From positions 22,756,589 to 22,820,588 of the forward strand of contig OX637405.1 in assembly GCA_951799425.1 (NCBI GenBank): DNA of 64,000 nucleotides, in the 5' to 3' direction. The position numbers and the translations under genes were made by a program. The notes under the pieces were generated by a model that searched no databases, was not told the origin of the DNA, and saw only the letters and a program-made list of their open reading frames with translations. Positions 11,598 through 24,900 of the stretch are shown in pieces. Source of the stretch: Ilex aquifolium (Eukaryota > Streptophyta > Magnoliopsida > Aquifoliales > Aquifoliaceae). Every line of letters starts with the position of its first letter. Position 1 is the first letter of the stretch.

Positions 11598-12294
11598 CTG
11601 CCCAGTTTTGCCATTTTCAACTATTTTTCATTTCCAATCCATTTCAAACCTTTCCAAGGTCACCCAAACATATATATTCATGTTTTCTACATTATAAAAA
11701 GTCCATGGAAGTCCATTTAATACAATTCCATATATTTACACATTAAAATGGAATTTATACGAAAACTTTACAAGTTAAACCATAAAAGCCACAAGTCGGC
11801 TTTTCTTCATTCTTGGGGTCCCGCATGAGGGTCTCCCACCGGCGTATAGTCCGCACCTGAAATGTGTCCCACGAAGGGTGAGCCACGCTCAATAGGATAT
11901 CCTCCTACAGAGGCTACTCCTCAACCTATATGCATATGAAATGTTCACATGCAACATTTAACAATTCATAACCATTCCAATCAAGGGCATGCAATTCAAT
12001 GATTGAATGCAATCATGCTGTGCCATGAGATGGGATGAATTCCACTCATGTGCATCCACCCGAGCCCACACCGACTCACTTTACATGCAAATGCCATGTA
12101 TGATGAACCAAGCTACCTGAGCCCCATGAATGAGATGATACTCACTCTTATAACTCACCCGAGCCCTTCCCGGCTCCTCAACACAATGCTAATGCCATGA
12201 GTATAAAACCGGGCTTCCCCAAGCCCCCGCCCTTGGTAGTTTGCACCCAATGACTCTTCCTTTAAAATTTTCTAGGTCTTTCTTTGGGGTGGGT

Positions 12295-12411
12295 ATTTAT
12301 GGACTTACACCAACGGTCACCCAACTGACACGGAATTTATGGACTTCCACCAACGGTTCCGCGTACACCAACACACTTTATGGACTATTATACCAACGGA
12401 AGTGCGTATCC
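12295..12411. repeat. three diverged ~50-bp tandem repeats inside the LTR
   Basis: The unit TTTATGGACTT-CACCAACGG occurs three times (about 12295, 12345 and 12380), the last with a variant TATTATACCAACGG. It lies in the U3 part of the minus-strand LTR. Confidence 0.6.
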
Positions 12412-14097
12412 GAAACATCGGGTCTCACACCCGAAGGCGAGTCTAGCCCTTCTTGCTAACCCCGACCCAATTCTTTTTCATGTAACCATGAGACTCAACC
12501 GGATGTTCAATCCAGCCTTCCCGAGCCCACCTATCATCCACCTACATGGTGTTTGATATCAACCATGCACCCACACCCATAATGCGATGTTTCCGTGCAT
12601 ATGCAATATAATGTACCATTGCCACTTTTATGCCATGTTCATATGTAATGAATGACATAGGGATATTCCCTACTCACCCACACTCATGCCTAAGCCCATG
12701 AATGTGACACAAATGTCATGCTTAATATGCAATAATGCACCATGAGCCATTCAATCACATGTTCGATATGTATGAGTGTCATACGAACAATTTAACATAA
12801 ACCAACTCATCCATGGTAATTTATATCATGAGCATATAAATACCGTAATCTTTCACAATGTCAACATATATCACAAGCATGTATATATGAACATTTCCTC
12901 AACACAATATCCAAGCATGTTGTACATAACTCATGCAAAACATACTTCATTCCATAATGTCATTTAAACAAACACCTTAAAGACATACAATTAAATACTC
13001 AATTTCGTACAAGCTTTGCTTAGCACATTTGGTACCCAATTCCCACACATGATATACATTAGTGGTAATCACATAATTCAAGCATGTTATTTCAATTTAA
13101 TTAAAATAACATATTTCACCCATTCTAGGGAACAAATTATGCAAACACATAACATGCCCAACATTTCACAAGAGATTACTTTAAGTAATTTCTACCATTC
13201 CAAACTTGAGATAGAATTTATTCTACCATTTCAATACCCATTTCACCGAATCACAACAATAGGCAAGTGTTAAGGTTTCTAACAACCTACCCATTTTCTC
13301 CCAATTAACAACAATAGGTAATTGATATAAACCTCTATCAATCTACCCATTTCATAAAAACATGCTAGGTTAGGAATACACCAAGAGAGGAGGGAACCCT
13401 ACCTCTTGTAGCGTGAGGAATCCCCGTAGGAAACTCCAAGAAGCCAACCCAAGCCCATTCCAAGCTTCTCCAAAATTTTGGTTTCCATACCTTCGGTGAA
13501 AACCGTCGTTCTTGGTGTCCACGCGTAGCCCTCGACGCGTAGAACATCTTTTGTTCTTGGCCTGAGACGATTTGAGCACTCCACGGCCGTAGATCATAGA
13601 GAGAAGTCGGATTTTCTCTCATTTTCCCTCTCTTCTTTTCTCTCGGCTGAAACCAGCTGAAATGGTGTGTAGAAGTCTGATTTTTCAGACTTAGGCCCCT
13701 ATTTATATTTTTTGAATACTTGGCCCTCATTGCGCCACACGTCCCTCTTAATTCCGGGTCCGTTTCAACCCCGAAACGATTAATTTTCGTCCCGGTTCAA
13801 GTTCAAAATATTTTATATGAACTTTATTTAAATTATTTTCAAATTCTCCATATTTTAACAAAATTTTCGTTTTTGGGGTCACCCGAGACTCGACCGCCTC
13901 GTAAAACGCGAAAAATCCGACTGTCTCGGAATTCGATGAAATTTTATAGGGTAACTAGATTTCGCGAGACGAATCGAACGGTGAAATCCGTTTCGTCATC
14001 CGAGATCTAGAAAAATTCAGTTTTTCAACTAGTACCGAAGTGGCAATTCACCTATTGCCCTTGTTCGTCAAAGTTTAAATTTTCCGGGGTTTCACAG

Positions 14098-15900
14098 TTT
14101 TTGCGCTATGTAGTTAGTGCTACAGGTATCTCTGTTGATGATGAAAAGATTTGGCCGATTCAGGAGTGGCCCACACTACGAATAGTTAGTGAGCTTCATA
14201 GTTCTCATGGCCTTGTAACCTTCTACATAAGGTTTGTGAGGAATTTTAGCACCATTACAACACCCCTCACTGATTGTCAGAAGCAGAAGCAATTGCAGTG
14301 GACTCGTGAAGCAACAAGGAGTTTTGAGCTACTTAACGAGAAGTTCAACACAACTCCTGTATTTGCACTACCTAGCTTTGAGAAGCTGTTTATGGTAGAC
14401 TATGATGCTTTTTGTACTGGCATTGGAGTAGTTTTGTCACAGGAAGGCAAACCCGTGGCATTCTTCAGTGAGAAGCTTAGCTAGGCTAGATAAAAGTGGT
14501 CTATATATGAGCAGGAGTTTGATGCAGTTGTGAGAGCCTTACCGCACTGGCAGCATTACCTGATTCAGAGGGAGTTTATTCTGAATATAGATCACCAGGT
14601 GTTGAAGTATCTCAATAGTTCTACTACTCCCAACCACATGCATGCTCAGTGGATTGCTGAAATTCAAATATTTTGGTCAGTTGAACAAAGTGGTCGATGC
14701 CTTGAGCTGTCGGAGTATGTTGTTTACCACTGTTCGCATTGAGGTGATTGAGTTTGATTACTTGAAGGATTTGTATGCAGATTATGAAAACTATCAAGAG
14801 ATTTAGACCTAATGCTTCGATAAACATGGGGTCTCAGGAGACTTTTCACTTCATGATGAATTTTTATTCAAAGCCACTCAGCTTTGCATACCACCGTGGA
14901 TCCTTGCGTGAGCATATAATTCGAGAGTTACACATTGGTGGCTTAGGAGGGCACATGGACCGAGATAAAAATGTGGCTTTGGTATAGGAGTGTTATTTAT
15001 GACCCTAGCTAAAGCGGGATGTGGAGCAGTTTGTCAAGCAATTCTACACATGTCAGAGTGCCAACGAACATGTGCAGAATACTGGCCTCTACACCCCTTT
15101 TCCCATTCCAAATGCACCATGGGAATATCTGTCAATGGATTTTGTGTTGGGTCTTCCATGGACTCAACGGGGTGTGGATTCCATTTATGTTGTTGTTGAC
15201 AGGTTTTCCAAGATGGCTCACTTCATTCCGTGTAGGAAGACCTCAGATGCTTCTCATGTCGCTCATTTATTCTTCCGGCAGGTTGTTCGTTTGCATGGCA
15301 TCCCAAAGATCATCAGTTCTGACCGAGACAACAGGTTCCTTAGCCACTTTTGGTGCACTTTATGGAAATAATTGGACACTTTTTTACAATATAATAGTTC
15401 AAGTCATCCACAGACAGATGGACAAACAGAAGTGGTGATCCTGACATTGGTAAATATTTTGCGGAGTCTTTGCAAAGAGAACCCGAGGTAGTGGGATAAC
15501 ACCTTATCCTAGACTGAGTTTGCTTACAACAATGTTCCCAACATGTGTACTACTAGGTCTTATTTTTAGTTTGTTTACATCCAGACACCTATCCACACAC
15601 TTGACCTGGTTCCCATACCCAAGCTTCAAGGGATGAGCATTGTCGCTGAGCACATGTTGGAGAAGTTGATGGATGTGCATGCCAAGGTGATTTAGAAGTT
15701 GGAGAAGTCAGTGGCCAAGTATAAGGAAGCGGTAGATAAGCACTATCACTAGAAACTTTTCACGATGGGTGACATGGTGATGATTCATTTGCACAAGGAG
15801 TGATTACCCGTGGGGACTTATAACAAATTAAACCAGAAGAAGATTGGTCATTTTCAGATCTTGAAGAAAATAATAACAATGCTTATATTGTTGATCTTCC
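14098..15900 (+). pseudogene. gypsy pol remnant: RT end, RNase H, integrase
   Basis: [18 protein letters not shown] and [16 protein letters not shown] mark the reverse transcriptase thumb; [18 protein letters not shown] and IDHQVLKYLNSS mark RNase H. The integrase shows a decayed zinc region (HIGGLGGH, then YTCQSANEH with the first Cys of the pair lost), then [14 protein letters not shown] (first Asp), [10 protein letters not shown] (second Asp) and HPQTDGQTEVV (Glu). At least three frameshifts and several stops occur. The first base of this block directly abuts the nested LTR. Confidence 0.82.
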
Positions 15901-16001
15901 TGCAGTATGGGCATCTCTAATACTTTTAATGTGCAAGTCTTGTTCGAGTTTCATTCTGATTCCATAGAGCTTCCACAAGTTAACTCGAGGACGAGTAGTT
16001 T

Positions 16002-16485
16002 TCAAGAGGGAGGGACTGATGCAGAACAAGTGACTGCTGATTACTTGGAGCAGGAAACTGTTATGCATCCAAAGTCCAAAGAAAAGCAAAAAGGTGATAG
16101 TATAGGCAAAAAAAACCCGGACCCAGAATTGATTAAGGCCAGTGGTGTTTGATCTGGATCGAATCAACGATCAAGGCTCATTGCTTCGCCATGAGCTCCT
16201 TCAGTTTTGAGTCGAATTCCATTGTTTAGACCCTCAAAACCTCATTTTGCCGTTTTAGAAAAGAATTCATAAATTAATAATAAATCATAGGAAATTTCGA
16301 ATTCAGTACCGTCAGTTGGGCCACTCCAGACGTCACGTGCTTTTATTTTAATTAGTTTGATTATAATTTTTTGCTTTTAGTAATTTTCTTATAATTAGAG
16401 ATTTTATCTTTATTATGATGACGATTAGAGTTTGGGTCAATCATATATATATATTCTTATGTAATACGAATCATTCATTGAATAA
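16002..16485 (+). repeat. polypurine tract and truncated 3' LTR
   Basis: The tract TCAAGAGGGAGGGAC (16002-16016) directly precedes the LTR start TGATGCAGAACAAG (16017). The LTR follows the 5' copy for about 470 bp and then similarity stops near 16485, losing roughly the last 100 bp. Confidence 0.75.
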
Positions 16486-17123
16486 TAACTAAAATTAAAA
16501 AATAAGCCAAACAATTGAACAATTAAAAAAAAAAAAAACTTCTTGAGGGGATTTATTAAAAAATGAAGACATGGGTTTGTGTTGTTCATGTGTCTGGATG
16601 TCGCACAGCATTAAAAAATATCACTCAGTGAACAAAAATGTTGTTGTTCTTGTTGGTTTGGATGGTGGTGGTGGTTGCCTTTATTGGTAGCCATTAAAGG
16701 ACCTTCGGTGGTGCTTGAATATCGGAGTGGGGGTGCCTGGGTGGTCTTCGATGGTACTTGAATGGCGGTGCAGTGGGGTTTACTGGTGGTGTGCTCCGAT
16801 GGTGGACAATGATGGCGATTTGGTGGAGTGACGGTGGAGGTTGATGGTTAGTGATCTGGGAATTAGGCATTTGGGGATTTAGGGATTTGGGGGAAATTTT
16901 GAGAGAGGAGATAAGTGGGCAGAGAGAAGAATTGGTGGCGGTGTTCTGATGGTGGTGGTGTTCGCCGGAGAAGAAGGAAAGGAATGCAGAGGGGAAGGGA
17001 GGAAATCAGAGAGAAGAAGGAATGCACACGTAATTTCTAAGCCATAGCACTAAGATTTATTGAACCAAATACAGCAATGATTAAAATTCTTAACGGTACA
17101 CAATAACACATTTTTAAACAATC
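16486..17123. other. 3' flank of the NPF3.1-like gene, no gene
   Basis: Contains an A-run near 16525 and a stretch rich in GGTGG/GATGG triplets (about 16650-16860), but no ORF of note. The 3' untranslated region of the minus-strand transporter gene should lie in the right-hand part. Confidence 0.5.
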
Positions 17124-20100
17124 CTAATTTGTCTCACTTCTTAGATGTTCTGTTTCGCCGTTTCCATTAGCTTCATTCGATGGCTTTGATTGAACTTTTT
17201 CTGTAGCTAACTCCACATCTCCTTCCATGCTGCTTTTGCTTACCTCTTCTATGTGTTTATGAGTATAAAACCAGGTACATATCACATAATACATGAGATT
17301 TACGACTTGCAATATGCTGACAAGCCAGTAGTAATTTTCCAATCTTCCCCTATTGAGATTCCTATCAGGTATCCAGTTTCGTTCTTTACCTGAGAATTTG
17401 TGAACTAATGATACCAGAAATGTGCCTGTATAATTTCCCATGGATATCGCCAGCCAGTAGAGTGCAGCAGCTGTGCTTCTCATACTCTCGGGCGACTGAT
17501 CATAAAGGAATTCCATAAGCCCCACAGACATAAAAACTTCAGCTAGTCCATGGAAGCAAAATTGAGGAACCAACCAGAAGACACTTATGGGTATAGTCGT
17601 AGTTGGTTTGTCCAATAAGTTGTGATTTGCTGCCACTTCTTTTCGCTTGATCTCGACTAGTGCTCCAACAATAGTAGCTAAAATGTTCACTACAAAGCCT
17701 ATGCCCATTCTCTGCAGGCAAGTGATGCCCACGGGATTTCTGGTGAACTTACGAGCAAAAGGGACAAAAAGGCGTTCATATAGAACAAGACCAAATAAGA
17801 CAGTAATGACATCGAAAATGGACATACTAGCTGGGGGTATTTCAAAGGAGTGAGACATGTGACGATCCATGGTGCGAGCTTGTTGGATGAGAAAGCTGTG
17901 CTGATGTGAATATGCTGTATGTAGTAATATTGAAGCTGCTGAGATGGGCAATATCCTTATAATGGACTTTAATTCCTCAACACGATGAACAGTGGCTAGC
18001 CTCCATAAATTTGGTGTGCTTGAATCCATTTTATCCTCATCGGTTACTATTGCAGCGCGATCAAGCCACCTTAAAACATCAGCAGCAGTTCAAAAAATCA
18101 GATAAAAAGTCTACCAAGACATCAAACTATATAAGTTGGTTACGTCAGTTTCTCTGCACAATCTTTGGGTGAGTAGAGGTGCAACTATTGGGAAACTGAC
18201 TTCCAACTGAGCTTAGAAAAAAATGCTTAACAACTCTCAATAGCTTTAAAAGAATTCCATCTAAAATTAGATGCTCAGAAACTACCTTACTGGTGACTTG
18301 TTTATCTTTCTAAAGAAAAATATGGAACAGTGCTATTGCAAGCTATTCTAGCAAGCAATAGGAACAAAAGTCAACACCACATGTAGTTGCAATTAGTACA
18401 TAACCTGATTACTTCTAAGTCATACTACTTTCAACTCTTACTCAAATTTATTAGAGGATTTTTAAATGTATGTATTAGGTAGAATATCTTACTTGAACTG
18501 ATCAGTGTGTAGAAACCTTCCATTGGATGAAATAGAAGCATCTAGCTCTCCATTCCCGTAGAGGAGATCAGAGTCTTGTGGTGCAACTATTTTTCTCTTC
18601 CTCACAGCAGCAACAATTACCTGAACCACTCTAATTAGTGGGCTCCCCCCGGGTTTTAGTTTTTTATAAAGAGGAGAGCCTATGAGAAAAGCTATAATTG
18701 ATATCACCATGGCAACAGTTGGAATTCCATATCCCCAAACCCAACCCACATTTTCTTGGATATAAACAACAACAGTTAGAGCAGACAGAGTGGCCATTGC
18801 CATGGTAAAAAAGTACCAATTGAACAAATTCCAACTCCGAGCCTCTACTTTTGATTTGGACATGTCAAACTGATCGGCGGTAAATGTAATGACACAAGGT
18901 CGAATGCCGCCTATCCCAAGAGTTGTGAGGATGAGAGAAATGTAAAGGGGCCATAATTGCAGGGATGAGGCTTCCTTGCAGTTTACTTGAGTGGGGCATG
19001 GTGGCGGGCGGAGCTGTGGCAGGACTGCTGATACGACGATGCTCACTAACCCCTGTTACAAGGATGTTTAGCACATGAAAATATGTTATTTAACAGTGAA
19101 TGAACAAGAGTCAAGTGGAACCCAATACACACACGCGCGCGTATAATTGGAAAATCGATAATTTTTTCCCCATTTCTAAGTTGACTTTAGGTCCACTCTG
19201 GTTTGTGGATACCAAACAAAAATTTCACCATTGTCCAGCCAAACTATCAAGATTAAGGATGACCCTAGTTTGCAAAAAGGATTTTTAAGAGAAACTGACT
19301 AGCATGCTCTGATTTAAACAGTTTCTAAGAATAAAGATAAAAGGATATTATAATTTAATTAGTAAACCCAACAATATAGGCTGATAAAATTTGTAGGAAA
19401 CTCAATTTAGCATCATTAGCATTTTCCGTCACTCGATTGGCCTTTCACCATGAGAGGAGATATACATAGTATTTGTCCAAAGATTTCCTCTTTCTTATCT
19501 AGCCAGTATGTCAGGTTTCCTAATGCTTCCTTCTGCACCTTCCAAATTTCACTAACTAGATCAAGTTAACTTCTGCACCTTGACACGAGGAAGGTGTGGC
19601 GTTCAAGCATCGGGGGAGATGGGGTTAATAGGAACCGAACCTATAAGTTAGCCTAAGATAATTTTATTAAGAATAGGAATTTGTTATTTGCCATTGTACT
19701 TATATGAATTTTGCAGAGTTGGCGCTCGACCTCTGTTCGGCTACCTAGGAAGCATGAGTGCCGTGGCAGCCTCCGATCATCAGACACGAACATAGCCGGA
19801 CACGAACATAACATAACTAAAAGTGTCCTGAATATTAAACTCAATCAAACATGATTAGAATTCTATCTTAAAATTAATCAAAAAATTAATATTTGCTAGG
19901 ACTTACTTTTTTTTAAATAGTCTTATCTTTTTCGTACCCGTGTCCTATATTTTTTAACTTTACTGTATATTTGTGTTCGTATCGTATCCGATTATCCTTA
20001 CTTCCAATCAGCTACACTTAACAACATAAACAAGCAAGTCGTATTCATGCTGCACTCGATCCATTTCTCTCCGGCTAGACTCAACAACATAAACAAGCTA

Positions 20101-21284
20101 AGTCGAGTTCAACGCTCGATCTCCGGCGAACTGTACATTGTATATGCATAAAAAAAAATTTTGAATAAACAATGATAAAAGTGCATTAATATTAGCAAAG
20201 TACAGCAAAGTAAGCATTCAAATAAGCATATATATAGCTATTAGGTTCAGGAAAAATCTTGAACTGATATTTGACGATCTAACTAGCAGTAGTAAAACTG
20301 TTAGATTGAACAAGTGTTTGCACCCTACGGTGACGTTCTGGTTGGGGGATGCATTTTTCGATCGAGTCAGGAACGAAAATATCAGGTCTAGCAAGAGTTG
20401 GGGTGGTGGCTTGGAAATTCCTTACAGGTGAATCAATTCATCCATATATGTGGTTTTTCAGTTTTGTTCATTTTAATTCTTTCAACACACACAAACAAAC
20501 ACACAAGAGCGGAAAGTGAGAGGGAGAGAGAGACCAGTTCATAAATGATGGAACCGACAATGATGGTCCAAAATCGGCCGGCAAAAGAGTCCGCAATCAG
20601 TGCACCGACGAGTGGCGTCAAACTGGCAGTGCCAACAACGTTGGTAAGAATGTTGGATGCCTTCACAAGTGGCATGTTGAGCTCTTGGGTCAGGTACGAT
20701 ATCATGTTGGCATGAGAGCCGGTGGCTGCAAATCTGTCACACATTTCATTTGCTGTGAAATGCAAATAACCAAATCATTAGTTCTTTGGCTTTCATTAGT
20801 TCATTGAAGCACACTTCTTAGATAATAGCGTGCTTAATTTTTCGGAAAGCACAGTGAATTTCATTGATATTTGTATACCATGATGTTGTTTGAGCTTAAA
20901 ATATAAAATATCGCCTACTTATTTATCAAATACTAAATTACCCCATTAACTTTTTAATACAATAGAATTACATTCTTTATATAACTTCTAAAAATATAAA
21001 AGGAGGCATTAGATTTTTAAAAGTGAAAATTAGAGCTGAGTCCTTTCAAATGGATTTATAATGACTTGAGTCCGTGAAGAAAACTTATTTGATGATAAGT
21101 CCATTTTTTATCTTAGTAATAAGTATTTAAGTCCACTATTTTTTTAAATCCCAAAAATTTACTTATAACAATATTATCCTGTTCAATTATAGAAACCTTA
21201 TAGACATTGAAAGTAGTTTTAAATTAATTTATTAAATTAAAAATTATTATCTCTTAATTCACTCATAAATTGAAATTCAAATTT

Positions 21285-21327
<43 letters not shown>

Positions 21328-21892
21328 AGAAGAAAATCATCACTCCAGTACAATAAATCTTCTACAACTATCATATCTTCTACTGCGTTTTGCTCATTAT
21401 GAACTTCTATGTCGTTGGTTTTCGATAAAAAAAAAGGTCGAAAAACTTGTTCAATGTGTTATTAGTTTGATCCCCAATTTTATTTTTATTTTTTTGATAA
21501 ATAATCCCCAAAAGTTTTCAATGTTTCATGTTATTACGTTTTTTGTTGATCATGTTATTATTTTTTCTAATTGATCATGTTACTATTTTTTTTTTCATGT
21601 TACTATTTTTTATAGAACATGTTATTATTTTTTCAGTGTTACTTTTTTAGATGCTGAAGAATTAGAGGCTTCTTCCTCTGGTTATGGGTTTGAATTCTAC
21701 TATTTTTATTTTCAATTTTGTTTAATGTTTCATATTGCTATTTTTTTTTTTGTTGAGCATGTTACTATTTTTGTTAAACAAGTTACTATTTTTGTTGAAC
21801 ATGTTACTATTGTATTTTTAAAAAATATTAATATTGAATGTTACTATTTTTTTATGTGTAAATTAAATGTTACTATTTTTTATTTTTAATAT

Positions 21893-21943
<51 letters not shown>

Positions 21944-24900
21944 AGATATAGTTCTAACTTATATATGGATATAGATAGATATGAAAGAGAAAAATTTTTA
22001 ATGTTAGTCAAACTCCAAAAATTTAGGAGTCTTTAATTTTTAGTTTTACTTCACTTTAAAATTGATTAAAAATGGATTTCATAACAAATAAGTTTCCTTG
22101 GCGGACTTAAGTTCAAATAAATCCATATAAGGAGACCGGCCTCCAAATTTTTCTTTTTAAAACCTATTTGGGGTATATTTAGGCCTTACCAATATTATAT
22201 AATATTTTTTTTTTAGGATCAAATTATAATAGGCATTAGATATATCAATCTTTCTCTTATATGTTTTCTAATAAAATTAATCACGTAACATATTTTTTGC
22301 ACGTTTTAATTCTTCATTTTGGATCATAGACAACAATAATCTAACCCTAGAGTTGGCCCCGGAAGCTACTGAGGGTGGCAAAGAAGGATCCAGGTCCTTT
22401 TTACTATTTTTTCGTTTGATATTTTTTTTCGTGTGAAGTCCATTTACCTCTGCAATTCTTCATCTTGGATCATAGATAACAACAATAATAAAGGTGGGTT
22501 TGGTTTAAGCATTACGAATGATCGAATTATATAATGTTGTTCATTCCTTATCCATTCATCTGGCCCTTGGACTAATTATAGTGATAATCCCTCCTCATCC
22601 TATGTTTGGTTTAAATATAAAGAAGTAGTGGACCCGGGGTTATCTTTTCCAATCTCTCTTTACTAATACCTAAATCAAACACACCCCAAGTATCTAACCC
22701 TAGAGCTGGGCCCGGGAGTAGCTGAGGGTGGCAAAGAAGGATCTAGGTCCTCTTTAATATTTTTTTTTTCCTTGTTAGGTCTATTTACGTCTATAATAGA
22801 TCCCACTTGAATTTATGGTAACTTCATAAGTAGTTTACAAAAAAAATTAAAACAGAAAATATATTAGTGTGATCTTAGTTACGGGTGTCAATTTTATCCA
22901 TTAACATGATTCTGATCCGACACAAAACTCGAAAATAACACGATTAGTTGACACGAATAATAAATAGGTCAAATTAAGGTTCAACATGAATAACACGATT
23001 AATGGGTACTGTAGATAGAAAATAAGTAGTTAACGAGTATTGTAAACAAAAAATAAGAATTTTAGAATTTTTTAAATAGTATTATATGAGTTGTCGTAAA
23101 ATTAAATATTTTTTTATTGACACGAATCCGACACGTACTGAAAGTGACCGACACGAAAATAACACGATAAAAAATGATACGATATAAAAATGACATGACA
23201 TGACATGATTGACACCCCTAATCTTAGTGCAACACTGAAGGGGCAATAATATAAGTTTTGGGCGATAATGTAATGCTGTAGTGCAACAATGTGCGAAAAC
23301 TAGAGGTTTTGCAAATGAAGAAAAAATGTAAGTTTTGGGCAATAATGTGATGCCAAGTACTTTTGGTTAATCTCTCATCAGTTGAAGAGATCTTTGCTCT
23401 TGTACTTCCTCAATTTGTGCAACTGTAAGGTTTCTGCTCTCAATGCAGAAATATCTGCCAAAGGTTTTTTTGATCATATAATTCCAGTGGGTTTTTCTAC
23501 GGTATGTTAATATTTATAGTAATGGTGATATCACGCCATCTCTACCCTTAATCTAAAAACATTTGTCAAAGACTTTTTTATCATCATATAATTACAAGAG
23601 CTTAGTTTTGATGTCAAATTTTGAATGGGTATGAGTTAGTATTTGACGTTATTTTTTGATCATATAATTGTAATGAGTTAAATTTCCGTCAAATCATATA
23701 ATTATAACCGGTTAGTTTTGACGTTATTTTTTGGAAGATAAGTTGATATCATCACATAATCATCAACAAGAAGTATTATCATTCAATAATAAACAAAGAA
23801 TACATGTGATAAAACTAATGTTTAGTAATATCACAAATGGATCCTGAGGTGATATGATTATTACTCAACAATTATTTACTACTATTGAATAATAATTTAA
23901 TTGAAATAATCTCTGAACAAAGCGGATAATGAACAACTAGATGTATTATTTAGGAAGAAATATTTTAATAAAAGGTTTAGAACTTGCATCCAAGATTCGA
24001 ATTTAGGATTGGGTCCCACCAAAATGGAGACAAGACTATCTACCACTTAATTCTCTCTAGTATTTATATTTCAACTTGTTGTTTTACGTGCCGGCTAGAT
24101 TTTAGGTTTAGCGTGTTTAAATTTTTTAATAATGGAGGTGGCGTCGAGATTCTAACACTACTTCCTACTATGATATTATATTATTCCATCAACATACCTA
24201 ACAGCTTAAATTGTTACAAAGGATTTATAATTTAAGTACCTAACACTTCCTGCCATTTGCCTTGCCTAATACACATACCTCTCCAGAACCTAGGTTCTTC
24301 CCAATTTGAAATGTTTGGTTGAATATCTTATTCTCAACTAGAAAAGGTGATCCACTAAGCCAAATTGAACTTAATTTATTTACAAACAAAAGTACAAAAG
24401 TTCAACTAGAAATCAAAGTTTATCAGACTGCTTCATGTATAATATCTGAAAAATCAGTATTTTATGATGAGATCAACGATTATAGATGCTAAATGTGTAA
24501 GAGATTTTTAATGCAAAATTTAGAAGTTAGAGATTAAAAAATTGGTTCTCTATGTGAAGTTGGTCATCCTATCTCTTTTCTGTACTCCTCTCATGCTTTC
24601 ATATCAGTCTGTAGGATTGTTTTTTCACTTGAAGAACATAATCATGAAAATGAAGTTTGTAAAGAACATCGATGCCATAAATTGTACAAAAAAATAGAAA
24701 ATAAAAATAATTATCACTCAGTTGTTTTAGAAGTGTATATGTTCTTTATTTTACTTTTTTTTCACACCATTAAGAGTCTATAGGAGATGGTTAACCCCCT
24801 CGAGAGAATGGAGTTCACCCGTTCAAATTTTCTATCTAGCGGTTGTAATAATAATAAAAAAATATTTTTTTAAAAATATTGCACATGCCATCTTATTTAA

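Larger units (their letters stand above)
11230..14096 (-). repeat. long minus-strand LTR (Tekay/Del-like), nested in the gypsy element
   Basis: Read on the minus strand it starts TGTGAAACCCCGG at 14096, the common start of long chromovirus LTRs (compare TGTAAAACCCGG at 53345). A minus-strand TATA box (TATAAAA, 11370-11376) lies near the far end. It separates a gag remnant from the reverse transcriptase end of the surrounding element. The left boundary is not resolved and no duplicated target site was found, so this could be a solo LTR with a damaged edge or a remnant of a larger insertion. ORFs inside it (for example 13365-13730 minus) look like chance. Confidence 0.65.
9443..16485 (+). mobile_element. 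degenerate Ty3/gypsy element with both LTRs, interrupted by another LTR
   Basis: Two direct repeats starting TGATG(T/C)AGAACAAGTG bound the block (9443 and 16017). Between them are a degenerate initiator-Met-tRNA primer site, a gag remnant with zinc knuckle, then a long foreign LTR (about 11.23-14.10 kb), then the end of reverse transcriptase, RNase H and integrase. Protease and most of reverse transcriptase are missing, so deletion accompanied or preceded the nested insertion. Many stops show it is dead. The HPQTDGQTEVV box and gag style fit a chromovirus-type element, but no chromodomain is readable. Confidence 0.8.
21033..22143. mobile_element. 1.1-kb long-TIR element in intron 1
   Basis: About 80-bp imperfect terminal inverted repeats: the left arm (21033-21115) contains ATGGATTTAT, GAGTCCG and AAACTTATTTG, and the right arm (22064-22143) carries the same words in the same order on the minus strand. 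Identity by eye is about 75%. The interior has no ORF and consists of a CT microsatellite, a TTACTATTTTT repeat block and an AT microsatellite. The class is uncertain; long TIRs suggest a Mutator-type or foldback non-autonomous element. A duplicated target site was not resolved. Confidence 0.6.

Noticed and set aside
11393-11746. ORFs with a YRYPVPVP repeat, at first sight a repetitive protein
   Set aside because: All reading frames through the GTACCGGTAC cluster give such repeats; the DNA motif is the real signal.
13365-13730. 121-codon minus-strand ORF
   Set aside because: Lies inside the long minus-strand LTR and has no recognisable domain; likely chance.
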